From positions 1 to 12,354 of the forward strand of contig DGDD01000026.1 of the NCBI GenBank assembly GCA_002385265.1: a stretch of DNA of 12,354 nucleotides. The letters are read 5' to 3'. Made by a program: the position numbers and the translations under genes. The notes beneath the pieces are model-generated. The model did not search any database. It worked only from the letters and a program-made list of their open reading frames with translations, and was not told where the DNA came from. This DNA is from Chitinophagaceae bacterium UBA3961 (GTDB lineage: Bacteria > Bacteroidota > Bacteroidia > Chitinophagales > Chitinophagaceae). Shown here piece after piece: positions 6,000-12,354 of the stretch. Position 1 is the stretch's first letter. Every line of letters starts with the position of its first letter.

Positions 6000-7039
6000 C
6001 TTTGATTGTTTTTTAGAAGAAAGGAAGAACGTTTCAATAAAACTATAAACAAGGGTGCACCCACTAATGAAGTAATGATACCAATTGGAATTTCCGCTGG
6101 AGCCAATAACATACGCGCCAAAAGATCGGCCAATACTACTACAATGGCTCCTGCCATTGCGGAGTAAGGTATCAATCTTCGATGGTCGCTGCCAATCAAG
6201 GAACGCAATATATGCGGCACTATTAATCCTATGAAACTGATCACTCCTACAAAAGCCGTAGTTATGGCAACCAATAACGTATTTACAATAAGTAATTGAC
6301 GCTTTAGTTTGGAAACGGATACTCCCAAATAAGCAGCTTCAGATTCACCTAATAACAAAAGATTCAAAGGGGCAGCATAGCGACGGCAAAAAATCAAACT
6401 AAGACCCACGATGCTTCCTGTGATGGCAACTTGCGTCCAACTAGCACCGGTAAAGGTTCCTAAATTCCAGAAGGTAATGCTATGCGCTTGAGGATCACGG
6501 GCTATATAACTCATGAAGCCGGTTCCACTGAGCGCAACGGCATTCACTGAAATTCCTATTAATAACAAATGTACAAGTGAAACAGATTTTGTATTCCCCG
6601 CCAAACGATACACCAACAAGGTGGATAATATGGCCCCTGCAAACGCAAATAAAGGAACGATGGTAAGCGAAGCATAGATTTTCGCCGAAGCTTCCCAACT
6701 TGCAGCGAGCACAAAGACTACTGATGCACCAAAAGCAGCTCCGGCACTGGTTCCTACCATGCCGGGTTCAACAATCGGGTTTCTAAACAAGCCTTGCATT
6801 AATACCCCGGATACTGCCAAAGCAGCGCCAGTAATAACACAAAGCAATACCCGAGGTGTTCTCAAATACAAGAACACTCCTTCATATACCGATGCCGCTT
6901 TCTGACCTTGGAATTTATGTAACAAGGCGTTGTACATATCTTCCAATGAAATAGAAACTGCTCCTACTGCAGTGGCAGTTATAATCACCAACAATAGAAG
7001 CAGAGGTAACAACCAATTGAGCCATTTATTTTTGGCCAT
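5996..7039 (-). CDS. hmuU: Heme/iron-complex ABC importer permease, FecCD family (HmuU-like)
   Basis: This inner-membrane channel subunit has 347 residues, the usual FecCD/BtuC length, and many hydrophobic helices (first at about 8-30). Family landmarks are RTPRVL (60-65), GLFRNPIVEPGMVGTSAGA (83-101) and LLLLGESEAAYLGV (227-240). The cytoplasmic coupling region GVISFIGLIVPHILR (265-279), with GSDHR (283-287), and the C-terminal PIGIITSLVGAPLFIVLL (318-335) complete the set. The GLFRNP-x5-G block is characteristic of heme and siderophore permeases. The ATG at 7039 overlaps the end of hmuT by 14 bp, and its stop overlaps the hmuV start, so the three ABC genes are tightly coupled. It would pair as a homodimer with two HmuV subunits. 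The family is certain; the substrate is inferred. Confidence 0.93.
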   Translation of the reverse strand: MAKNKWLNWLLPLLLLLVIITATAVGAVSISLEDMYNALLHKFQGQKAASVYEGVFLYLRTPRVLLCVITGAALAVSGVLMQGLFRNPIVEPGMVGTSAGAAFGASVVFVLAASWEASAKIYASLTIVPLFAFAGAILSTLLVYRLAGNTKSVSLVHLLLIGISVNAVALSGTGFMSYIARDPQAHSITFWNLGTFTGASWTQVAITGSIVGLSLIFCRRYAAPLNLLLLGESEAAYLGVSVSKLKRQLLIVNTLLVAITTAFVGVISFIGLIVPHILRSLIGSDHRRLIPYSAMAGAIVVVLADLLARMLLAPAEIPIGIITSLVGAPLFIVLLKRSSFLLKNNQS

Positions 7040-7901
7040 GTATCAATTCCATTAGTTTCAAAATATTCTTTCCGCTTCTTGGACCGAAATAAACGAGATC
7101 GTGTTCCTCAAAACGAATGATACGCTTGTTCTTTCCGGCATTCGTAAGCGCTACTCCGGGCACTTGTTCAATAAACTTATCTATCGAGCCTTGTTGATCG
7201 AACCCAAAATCAGTTGCAATAATGATATCCGGATTCGCAGCAGCTACTGCTTCACCACTAATTTGACGTGCACCTTTGGCATCATATCCGGTCACTTTTG
7301 CTCCCGCCAATTGAATGTATAGATCGCCTGGGCCCTTTCTTCCACTCATTACAAAGTAGATATTACTAGCTCGCCCAAAATGAATGATCATTACAGAAGG
7401 AGTATCCTTGAACTTACTTGCAGCGCGAATGCTATCTGCCCTTGTTAAATCAGCCTCCATGATCTTGATCAAAGAATCTGCTTTAGCCGGCACTTTAAAA
7501 TAAGCACCCATTTCTTTCAATAATAGCTTGCTGCTATCAATGGTATTAGCGCCACCAAAAACTTTGATGTTTAATCCTGCTTTTTCAAGTTGAGGGATAA
7601 TGCCTTCCGGACCAATATCATTACTGTGAATCACCAGATCCGGATTCAAAGAAATAATGCCCTCTGCATTCAGAGCCCGATGGTAGCCTACGGTTTTCAA
7701 CAGTTTGGCACTGTCGGGATAAGTTGAACTCAAATCAACACCCACCAACTTATGGCCTTGACCTAAAGCAAAAGCGTATTCTGTTAGCTGTTTCGACAAA
7801 CAAACAATTCTTTCGCTATCGCCATCTTTTGACTTGTTTTTGAATCGGCCGCAAGCAGCTATCAAACTAATCAATGCTGCTGCTACAAGTATTTTTTTCA
7901 T
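7026..7901 (-). CDS. hmuT: Heme/iron-complex periplasmic-binding lipoprotein (HmuT-like)
   Basis: This substrate-binding protein delivers its ligand to HmuU. From the ATG at 7901 it has 291 residues with a lipoprotein signal MKKILVAAALISLIAAC (Cys17 as lipidation site), then a class III binding fold. VGVDLSSTYP (53-62) and VGYHRALNAEGIISLNPDLV (71-90) closely resemble the HmuT/ShuT group. The Tyr in VGY (Tyr73) corresponds, as I recall, to the heme-iron ligand of ShuT and HmuT. IIATDFGFDQQG (227-238) lies in the second lobe. An in-frame ATG at 7931 would put ten hydrophilic/aromatic residues (MGGFSSLFYC) before the signal peptide. Its codons also lie inside a terminator hairpin, so I reject it. 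The gene follows the receptor and overlaps hmuU. A ferric-siderophore ligand is the main alternative. Confidence 0.88.
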   Translation of the reverse strand: MKKILVAAALISLIAACGRFKNKSKDGDSERIVCLSKQLTEYAFALGQGHKLVGVDLSSTYPDSAKLLKTVGYHRALNAEGIISLNPDLVIHSNDIGPEGIIPQLEKAGLNIKVFGGANTIDSSKLLLKEMGAYFKVPAKADSLIKIMEADLTRADSIRAASKFKDTPSVMIIHFGRASNIYFVMSGRKGPGDLYIQLAGAKVTGYDAKGARQISGEAVAAANPDIIIATDFGFDQQGSIDKFIEQVPGVALTNAGKNKRIIRFEEHDLVYFGPRSGKNILKLMELIHGQK

Positions 7902-7906
7902 ACAAT

Positions 7907-7929
7907 AAAAAAGGGAGGAAAACCCTCCC
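7907..7929 (-). terminator. Intrinsic terminator/attenuator between receptor gene and hmuT
   Basis: On the minus strand GGGAGG (7929-7924), loop GTTTT, CCTCCC (7918-7913) is followed immediately by T6 (7912-7907). This is a textbook rho-independent terminator. It starts 8 bp after the receptor stop codon and ends 5 bp before the hmuT ATG. It most likely ends part of the receptor transcripts and lets the remainder read into hmuTUV. Confidence 0.8.
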
Positions 7930-7936
7930 ATTAAAT

Positions 7937-10354
7937 TTAGAAATTATATTTTAACATAGCTGATCCATATCCCTGCGCATTTCTTGCTGCAGGCACATAG
8001 GCATCCGGCAACTGATTGGCAAATACCATGATAAAATACTTGGTATTGGTTGCATTGGCTACGCCGGCCGACAAATCAATGTTCCAATGTTTTCCCAATG
8101 ATTTGCTGTACCCTAATTTTCCATTCAACAAATTATAACTCGTAGTATACACATCATTCAAAGAAGTGATGGGCATTTTATCGCGATAGTTATAAGTGAT
8201 GTTTGCATAAAAACCAGCTGCAAAGCTGAGGTCTACGCCAAAGTTGAACACGTATTTTGAAACAGCCGCAACCGCTTTGTTGCTGTAATCTTCAGTAACC
8301 GTAGCCGATTTTTGAATGGTGAAGTTGTTGCCATATTTGAAATCAGAATAGGTAAGATTGGTGAAGGGTCGGAAGCTGCGAACAAATCCACCCTTGCTCT
8401 CGTATGCATTAACACGAAGTGAAGCTTCTATTCCTTTATGAATTTGCTTACCTCCATTTACTACATAACTATACAATGTTGTAGTACTTGAAAGAGGAGA
8501 CGGAACTGATACGGCCGTCATTTTATTGGAGAATACGGTATTGAAATACACCAATTCATATTGGAATTTGTCTTTGAACAATTGCCCTTTGGTTCCGATT
8601 TCGAATTGATTTCCGATTTCAGGCTTCAACACTTCATTCAAATAAGCAGTAGCGGGGGTTGCAGGAGTAGTGGCAACTGCAGGTGTGCTTATAAAGAAGT
8701 AGGAAGAAACGGGCGCTTTGTAGGCTTTGCTATAAGAAGCGAAAATCGAGATCTTATCGCTAATTACTTTATTGATAGCAATATGCGGTGAAACCATATC
8801 CTTATAGGTTTTTTCAAACTTATCGGGTTTGGTTGCTGTAGAAGTATTAAAACGATCGTTTAAATAGATATTCATTCTGGATGTTCCAATACCGGCGGTG
8901 ATAGAAAATGCTTTGGGCAGCGAAAGTGTCCACTCAGTAAAAAGATGGCTGTTGGTTACATCGGTAAACACATTCGATGTTGCAGCGTTCAATACCCAGT
9001 AGGGGCTTCGGCCATAAGTCCATGTTGTAGTGGTATCCTTAGGGTCTTTCTTCATGCTATAACCCATGGTGTTGGCTACTTGCTTCTGTGTTTCAATTCC
9101 TGTGGCCCCTTTCAAACTGATTCCATTTCCCAAATCTAAATTGGTATTAAAAACAGAACGTAAGCCAACGTTAAGTGTTGCTTTATCGGTAGTACCTGAA
9201 GCAGAAGCTGCATTGCTATTAAATGCAGTTCCAAACAAACTGGTTGTATTCGACCAAACTCGATTAAAAACATAGGAATGACTGGTCCCTGCACGATAGG
9301 TAATTACTTTGCTGTGTGCATCTCGTTTGATATACTCAATATTACCGGAATAATCGTTTCCCTCGTACTGAGCAATCGTTAACTCGCCCGCTCTTTCATC
9401 ATAGCTGTTACTGTAGCCCAAAAAAGTACTGATGGTTTGCTTTTCGGTGGGTTGAAAATCGGCAACCAAGCTTACAAAGTCTTTCTTAGAAGCATTGTGA
9501 ATAGTATAGCCATCTGAAGATTGTTTGCCGTACATCAGTAACAGTGACGACTTGTCGCCAGCCGCTTGCAAGGTGGTGGTAAACCGCTTCAAACCATAAT
9601 TTCCCAACAACACCTGTTGACTCAACGATGTTTTGTTCTTCTCGGCTTTGCGTGTACTGATATTCACCACACCTGCTATAGCCAATCCGTATTGCGAACC
9701 TGCTGGTCCTTTGATAACCTCCACTTGTTGCAATGATCCGTAATCAATATCATCAAAAGTTGTGATCCCTTCCGCGTCGGTAAGGGCTATGCCATTGAAG
9801 TAGACCTTGTATCCTTGTCCGTCGAAATTACTACTCACGCCTCTGGTACCGCGCGTACCATTGCCGTATCCACGAATATTGAATTGTTGTCCGCCGGCAA
9901 CAGAGCGACGGTTCATGATAACTCCCGTCATATTGGTTTGAATAGCGTCATCGAGAAATAAGCCCGTTCCTCGATTCAATTCCGTCATATTAATTTTCGA
10001 AATGGCAGCCGGCTGGTACAGTGTTGCTTTGTTGGTACTGCCGCTTACTTCTACTGATTCCAGCAAAGTAGAAGTAGATGCCAGTGAAATAGTGGCCGGA
10101 AGTTTGCAGTTGGTTACAGCCAATACAGCTGTTTTATAGCCAATAAATGAAATGGTAATTTGTTTTGCGCCATCGCAATTGATTTTGAAGGCTCCGTTTA
10201 CATCGGTTGTTACTTTTTGTGCCCCGATAGAAACTGTAGCTCCGTATAGTGGCTGGTTAGTGCTGGCGTCGATTATTACTGAAGAAATGATTTGTTGTGC
10301 TTTTGCCGCAATAAATAAAAGCGACAAGAGCATGAAAGAAAATACTCTTTTCAT
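7937..10354 (-). CDS. TonB-dependent outer-membrane receptor (probable heme or ferric-chelate receptor)
   Basis: This outer-membrane barrel imports a bulky ligand using TonB energy. Its 805 residues start with a Sec signal peptide (MKRVFSFMLLSLLFIAAKA, cleavage about 19-20). A carboxypeptidase-regulatory-like beta domain follows (about 23-93, including LYGATVSIGAQKVTTDVNGAF), typical of Bacteroidota receptors. The plug domain (about 100-245) holds LDDAIQTNMTGV (135-146), FNIRGYGNG (158-166) and VEVIKGPAGSQYG (211-223). The remainder is a 22-strand-type barrel ending in the aromatic LKYNF. The barrel has YKAP (545-548) and LKPEIGNQFEIG (576-587), as in siderophore and heme receptors, but no clear FRAP/NPNL heme-receptor boxes. 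It is followed by a terminator and hmuTUV, and preceded by the 163-residue protein gene. The substrate is assigned from the neighbouring HmuT and is not proven. Confidence 0.92.
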   Translation of the reverse strand: MKRVFSFMLLSLLFIAAKAQQIISSVIIDASTNQPLYGATVSIGAQKVTTDVNGAFKINCDGAKQITISFIGYKTAVLAVTNCKLPATISLASTSTLLESVEVSGSTNKATLYQPAAISKINMTELNRGTGLFLDDAIQTNMTGVIMNRRSVAGGQQFNIRGYGNGTRGTRGVSSNFDGQGYKVYFNGIALTDAEGITTFDDIDYGSLQQVEVIKGPAGSQYGLAIAGVVNISTRKAEKNKTSLSQQVLLGNYGLKRFTTTLQAAGDKSSLLLMYGKQSSDGYTIHNASKKDFVSLVADFQPTEKQTISTFLGYSNSYDERAGELTIAQYEGNDYSGNIEYIKRDAHSKVITYRAGTSHSYVFNRVWSNTTSLFGTAFNSNAASASGTTDKATLNVGLRSVFNTNLDLGNGISLKGATGIETQKQVANTMGYSMKKDPKDTTTTWTYGRSPYWVLNAATSNVFTDVTNSHLFTEWTLSLPKAFSITAGIGTSRMNIYLNDRFNTSTATKPDKFEKTYKDMVSPHIAINKVISDKISIFASYSKAYKAPVSSYFFISTPAVATTPATPATAYLNEVLKPEIGNQFEIGTKGQLFKDKFQYELVYFNTVFSNKMTAVSVPSPLSSTTTLYSYVVNGGKQIHKGIEASLRVNAYESKGGFVRSFRPFTNLTYSDFKYGNNFTIQKSATVTEDYSNKAVAAVSKYVFNFGVDLSFAAGFYANITYNYRDKMPITSLNDVYTTSYNLLNGKLGYSKSLGKHWNIDLSAGVANATNTKYFIMVFANQLPDAYVPAARNAQGYGSAMLKYNF

Positions 10355-10381
10355 GTATGCATTAAATTAGAAAATGAAATC

Positions 10382-10389
10382 AAAATGTA
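10382..10389 (-). promoter_or_regulatory. Possible -7 element upstream of the receptor gene
   Basis: The minus strand reads TACATTTT, one base from TAnnTTTG, 27 bp before the receptor ATG and just after the preceding gene's stop. A TTG lies 22 bp further upstream, a slightly long spacing. It could give the receptor its own start. Confidence is low because such matches are frequent in AT-rich DNA. Confidence 0.22.
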
Positions 10390-10407
10390 GGTCAGTGAAC
10401 AAATGCA

Positions 10408-10899
10408 CTAACAATTTGGAGGAGGAATGAGTATTTCTTTATGAATGTCTTCCGGAATGGAGACTAAAAAAAGGGATTTTGCTCGAATAATTTTGAACGA
10501 TACCGGAGCAATAGAAAACTCCTTGTATTCAAAAAAATAGGTAAGCGTACTAATTTGAGCTGTTCTTTTTTGCTGATTTGGGAAATGGCTTGTGTAGTTT
10601 TTTACCAACTCAGATTCGTCGCCATCTTTTACGCAGTAATAATACGTTTGGCCGTTCTTTAATTCGGATCGAACCACATCGTACAAGTCTCCTTGATAAT
10701 AACATTCTTTTGCTTCTTCTTCCCAAATGATTTTGTCGCTAGCACTAAAAGATACCAATTGAGAATTGGGCACCGATTGCAAAACAAGCCTTTCTTGTTG
10801 CATTTTAATAAGAACTTGCTCAACGGCAAACAACACCCTACCGCCCACTAAGGTGAAAGCGGTTAAAACCAAAAGCAGTATGGCGGGCGCTTTTCTCAT
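10408..10899 (-). CDS. Uncharacterised membrane-anchored protein leading the uptake operon
   Basis: I cannot assign a function. The 163 residues begin with one hydrophobic segment (about 5-28, MRK- start, no lipobox), which suits an uncleaved inner-membrane anchor or a signal peptide. A soluble, probably periplasmic part of about 130 residues follows. It carries WEEEAKECYYQGDLYDVV (59-76) and NGQTYYYCVKDGDESE (82-97), then two amphipathic beta-like stretches, and ends ILIPPPNC. Cys66 and Cys89 could form a disulfide. I recall small proteins of this layout (N-terminal anchor, a G-x-[LMF]-Y-x-[LV]-V motif, then Y-x-C-x-x-D) directly upstream of TonB-dependent receptor genes in Chitinophagaceae and relatives, all annotated hypothetical. 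Here it lies 53 bp before the receptor on the same strand, so co-transcription is likely. It does not resemble HmuY or a TonB/ExbD protein. Confidence 0.8.
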   Translation of the reverse strand: MRKAPAILLLVLTAFTLVGGRVLFAVEQVLIKMQQERLVLQSVPNSQLVSFSASDKIIWEEEAKECYYQGDLYDVVRSELKNGQTYYYCVKDGDESELVKNYTSHFPNQQKRTAQISTLTYFFEYKEFSIAPVSFKIIRAKSLFLVSIPEDIHKEILIPPPNC

Positions 10900-11001
10900 G
10901 CAATTAGACGCCTAATTTACGAGAAAACAACCTTTTGATTTCTTTAAAGTGTTGAGTGGTCGAAAATTTCAAATACCAGTCAATTAACGTATCTTAATTT
11001 C
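10900..11001. other. Divergent promoter region
   Basis: These 102 bp must carry the start signals for both the uptake operon (leftward) and the membrane protein (rightward). On the plus strand TATCTTAA (10990-10997) resembles a -7 element right before the ATG at 11002. On the minus strand TAAATTAG (10919-10912) is one base off TAnnTTTG. Neither has a clear -33 partner. I see no cobalamin riboswitch fold and no convincing Fur-type palindrome. Confidence 0.35.
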
Positions 11002-11628
11002 ATGAAGCCAACATCTAATTTGATTATTTCTCATTATACCCTAAGGCTTATGATTGGTGCCATGGGTTTTGGACTGCCAATTGCCTTGTTTTTTGCCAAA
11101 TGGATTCAACAAGGCGACGCCACCATTGAAATTTCCATCAGTGATTATTATGACAACGGTGCAGCCGGAGATATATTCGTTGGTGTGCTTTTCGTACTCG
11201 GTTTTTTCCTTTTCTCTTATAAAGGTTATGATAAATGGGATGATCGCATTGCCACCCTTGCCGGAGCATTTGCCTTAATTGCAGCTTTATTTCCGGATAC
11301 TACCGGAATTAAATGGGTAAGCAGGGTGCATTTAAGTTCAGCACTGCTTCTCTTCGTTTGCTTCATTACATTCTCAATATACTTGTTTCGCAAAACAGAA
11401 TCGGACCCGGAACACCTTCCTAAGCCAAAAAAATACCGCAATCGAGTGTACCTCATTTGCGGCATTATTATGATAGCAACCATTCTAACCATTATTCTTG
11501 GATATATTTTCTTCTATAAAGAAATGAATCCTAACAAAGTGGTATTCTGGTGTGAAGGTATAGCCCTTATGGCATTTGGCTTTTCTTGGATTATTAAATC
11601 GGAGTACTTGTTTTGGAAAGATCAGTAA
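11002..11628 (+). CDS. Multi-pass inner-membrane protein of unknown function
   Basis: I do not recognise a named family. The 208 residues contain about six hydrophobic helices, at roughly 14-33, 57-72, 84-98, 108-129, 148-171 and 181-199. The most conserved-looking parts are the loop SISDYYDNGAAGDIFVG (45-61) before helix 2, YKGYDKWDD (73-81) after it, AGAFALIAALFPD (87-99), His110 at the start of helix 4, and EGIALMAFGFSWIIKSE (185-201). The polar residues near the membrane (D48, D57, D99, H110, E185) could form an active or binding site, but this is a guess. I recall similar uncharacterised bacterial membrane proteins with a D-[IV]-F-V-G loop followed by Y-[KR]-G-Y. The start at 11002 lies close to a -7-like TATCTTAA, so the transcript may be nearly leaderless. 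It diverges from the uptake operon and converges with the response regulator gene. Confidence 0.85.
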   Translation: MKPTSNLIISHYTLRLMIGAMGFGLPIALFFAKWIQQGDATIEISISDYYDNGAAGDIFVGVLFVLGFFLFSYKGYDKWDDRIATLAGAFALIAALFPDTTGIKWVSRVHLSSALLLFVCFITFSIYLFRKTESDPEHLPKPKKYRNRVYLICGIIMIATILTIILGYIFFYKEMNPNKVVFWCEGIALMAFGFSWIIKSEYLFWKDQ

Positions 11629-11633
11629 GCTGG

Positions 11634-11657
11634 TGTTGGCGCTTCAAGGGTCCAACA
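11634..11657. terminator. Weak hairpin between converging genes
   Basis: TGTTGG (11634-11639) and CCAACA (11652-11657) pair across a 12-nt loop, 6 bp after the membrane protein's stop codon. Only TTT follows, so as an intrinsic terminator it is marginal. It is the only structure in the 61-bp convergent gap. Confidence 0.3.
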
Positions 11658-11689
11658 TTTACATCGCAATATAGCCGGCTCTCGATTCT

Positions 11690-12316
11690 CTATTTGATAA
11701 TCTTCATTCGCAAGCCTTTTGCAACAGCCTCTGTTCCACTAGCAACATGAAGCTTTTGATAAACGTTCTTTAGATGCGTTTTAACAGTTTCAAGTGAGAT
11801 ACCCAATTCAGCGGCTATGATTTTATAGGGAAGTCCTAATGCAAGTTTCTGCAGTAATTCAACTTCTCGATCGCTCAATCCATGCGACTGAGTTGTTGGC
11901 TGATTGAATGCATTGATCACTTTGCGGGCTATTTCCTGACTCATGGGTGCTCCTCCGGTATAAACGTCTTTGATTGCTGCAAGGATCTCATCGGCATTGT
12001 TCTTTTTTAGCAAATAACCACTGGCTCCAGCTTGCAAGCACTGAAACAAGCGCTCGTTGTCTTCATATACAGTGAACATAATAATCTGGAGATCAGGTAA
12101 TACTAACTTTGCCCGTCGTACAGCTTCAATCCCATTCACTTCGGGCATGTCTATATCCATTAAAATCACTTCAGGGAGGGACAACTCGAGATCCTTTTCA
12201 ATTGTTTTGCAATGTACAGCATCATGAACAACTTTCATGTCGGGTTGATTGTTCACTAAAATCACAAGGGATTCTAATAAACTAGCATGATCTTCATAAA
12301 TAGCAACTTTAAACAT
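11690..12316 (-). CDS. Response regulator, NarL/FixJ (LuxR-type) family
   Basis: This is a DNA-binding regulator switched by phosphorylation from a sensor kinase. The 208 residues comprise a receiver domain (about 2-118) with acidic pair E8/D9, phosphoacceptor D54 in LMDIDMP (52-58), T82 in FTVYED and K104 in YLLKK. After a short linker comes a LuxR-type helix-turn-helix (about 145-205) with GLSDREVELL (146-155), KIIAAELGISLETVKTHL (165-182) and KNVYQKLHV (183-191). All switch residues are present, so it should be phosphorylatable. No histidine kinase lies in the window; it may be upstream past the right edge. Its targets are unknown, and the nearby uptake operon is not implicated by any visible site. 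The ATG at 12316 gives a normal MFKVAIYEDH start. Confidence 0.93.
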   Translation of the reverse strand: MFKVAIYEDHASLLESLVILVNNQPDMKVVHDAVHCKTIEKDLELSLPEVILMDIDMPEVNGIEAVRRAKLVLPDLQIIMFTVYEDNERLFQCLQAGASGYLLKKNNADEILAAIKDVYTGGAPMSQEIARKVINAFNQPTTQSHGLSDREVELLQKLALGLPYKIIAAELGISLETVKTHLKNVYQKLHVASGTEAVAKGLRMKIIK

Positions 12317-12332
12317 ATCAAATTTTTGTTTC

Positions 12333-12340
12333 CAAGGATA
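12333..12340 (-). promoter_or_regulatory. Possible -7 element of the response regulator gene
   Basis: The minus strand reads TATCCTTG, one base from TAnnTTTG, 16 bp before the ATG at 12316. The -33 position lies at or beyond the window edge, so it cannot be checked. If real, the leader is about 10 nt. Confidence 0.33.
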
Positions 12341-12354
12341 TAAACGTTCCTTTA

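Noticed and set aside
7902..7931. Upstream ATG (7931) as the hmuT start
   Set aside because: It adds ten residues ahead of an otherwise perfect lipoprotein signal and its codons lie in the terminator stem and T tract; the ATG at 7901 is far better.
8641..8690. Thr/Pro/Ala-rich short repeats in the receptor gene as a tandem repeat locus
   Set aside because: They encode a brief TTPATPATA-type surface loop within the barrel, which is normal for such receptors and too short and irregular for a phase-variation tract.
10355..11001. Cobalamin riboswitch or B12 (BtuBFCD) assignment for the uptake operon
   Set aside because: The gap before the receptor is only 53 bp and the divergent region 102 bp, both too short for the usual fold, and I see no B12-box-like sequence. 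The binding protein resembles HmuT more than BtuF.
10900..11001. Fur-box search in the divergent promoter region
   Set aside because: Only a short CTTTAAAG palindrome and AT-rich strings are present; nothing approaches a 19-bp Fur-type inverted repeat, so no operator is claimed.
1..12354. CRISPR arrays, insertion sequences, prophage or toxin-antitoxin genes
   Set aside because: No regularly spaced repeats, transposase or integrase motifs, terminal inverted repeats with target duplications, or small paired toxin-like genes were seen on either strand.

Overview
The window reads as a chromosomal segment of a Bacteroidota bacterium. The case rests on the gene content (a long RecQ with an extra C-terminal domain, a KpsF/GutQ-type sugar isomerase, a TonB-dependent receptor with a carboxypeptidase-regulatory-like N-terminal domain), on promoters of the Bacteroidota -33/-7 type (TTTG and TAnnTTTG), and on the scarcity of Shine-Dalgarno sequences. 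The flavour of the proteins suggests Chitinophagaceae or a relative, but I cannot fix the genus from the sequence.

Layout. (1) 2-74, minus: tRNA-Phe(GAA), with a well-formed -33/-7 promoter about 60 bp upstream. (2) 193-2353, minus: manC (GDP-mannose synthesis) preceded by a kpsF/kdsD-type arabinose-5-phosphate isomerase. Both feed surface polysaccharide or LPS synthesis. (3) 2593-4854, plus: recQ helicase, diverging from the isomerase. (4) 4852-5240: a 386-bp gap between converging genes, packed with hairpins and holding a GC-rich REP-like element and a terminator for the leftward operon. (5) 10899-5241, minus: an iron or heme uptake cluster in the order small membrane-anchored protein of unknown function, TonB-dependent receptor, HmuT-like lipoprotein, HmuU-like permease, HmuV-like ATPase. 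(6) 11002-11628, plus: an unrecognised multi-pass membrane protein. (7) 12316-11690, minus: a NarL/FixJ-type response regulator with no kinase in view.

How the genes work together. The receptor would bring a ferric chelate, most likely heme, across the outer membrane. The lipoprotein would bind it in the periplasm and the permease/ATPase pair would import it. The last three genes overlap (14 bp, then a TTGA stop/start overlap), so they should be co-translated. A textbook intrinsic terminator sits between the receptor and the binding-protein gene, which would let the receptor be made in excess over the ABC transporter.

Nothing here is a clearly new defence, mobile or biosynthetic system. The least explained items are the 163-residue protein that leads the uptake operon, the repeat-rich 4852-5240 interval, the operon-internal terminator, and a C-A mismatch in the tRNA-Phe acceptor stem.
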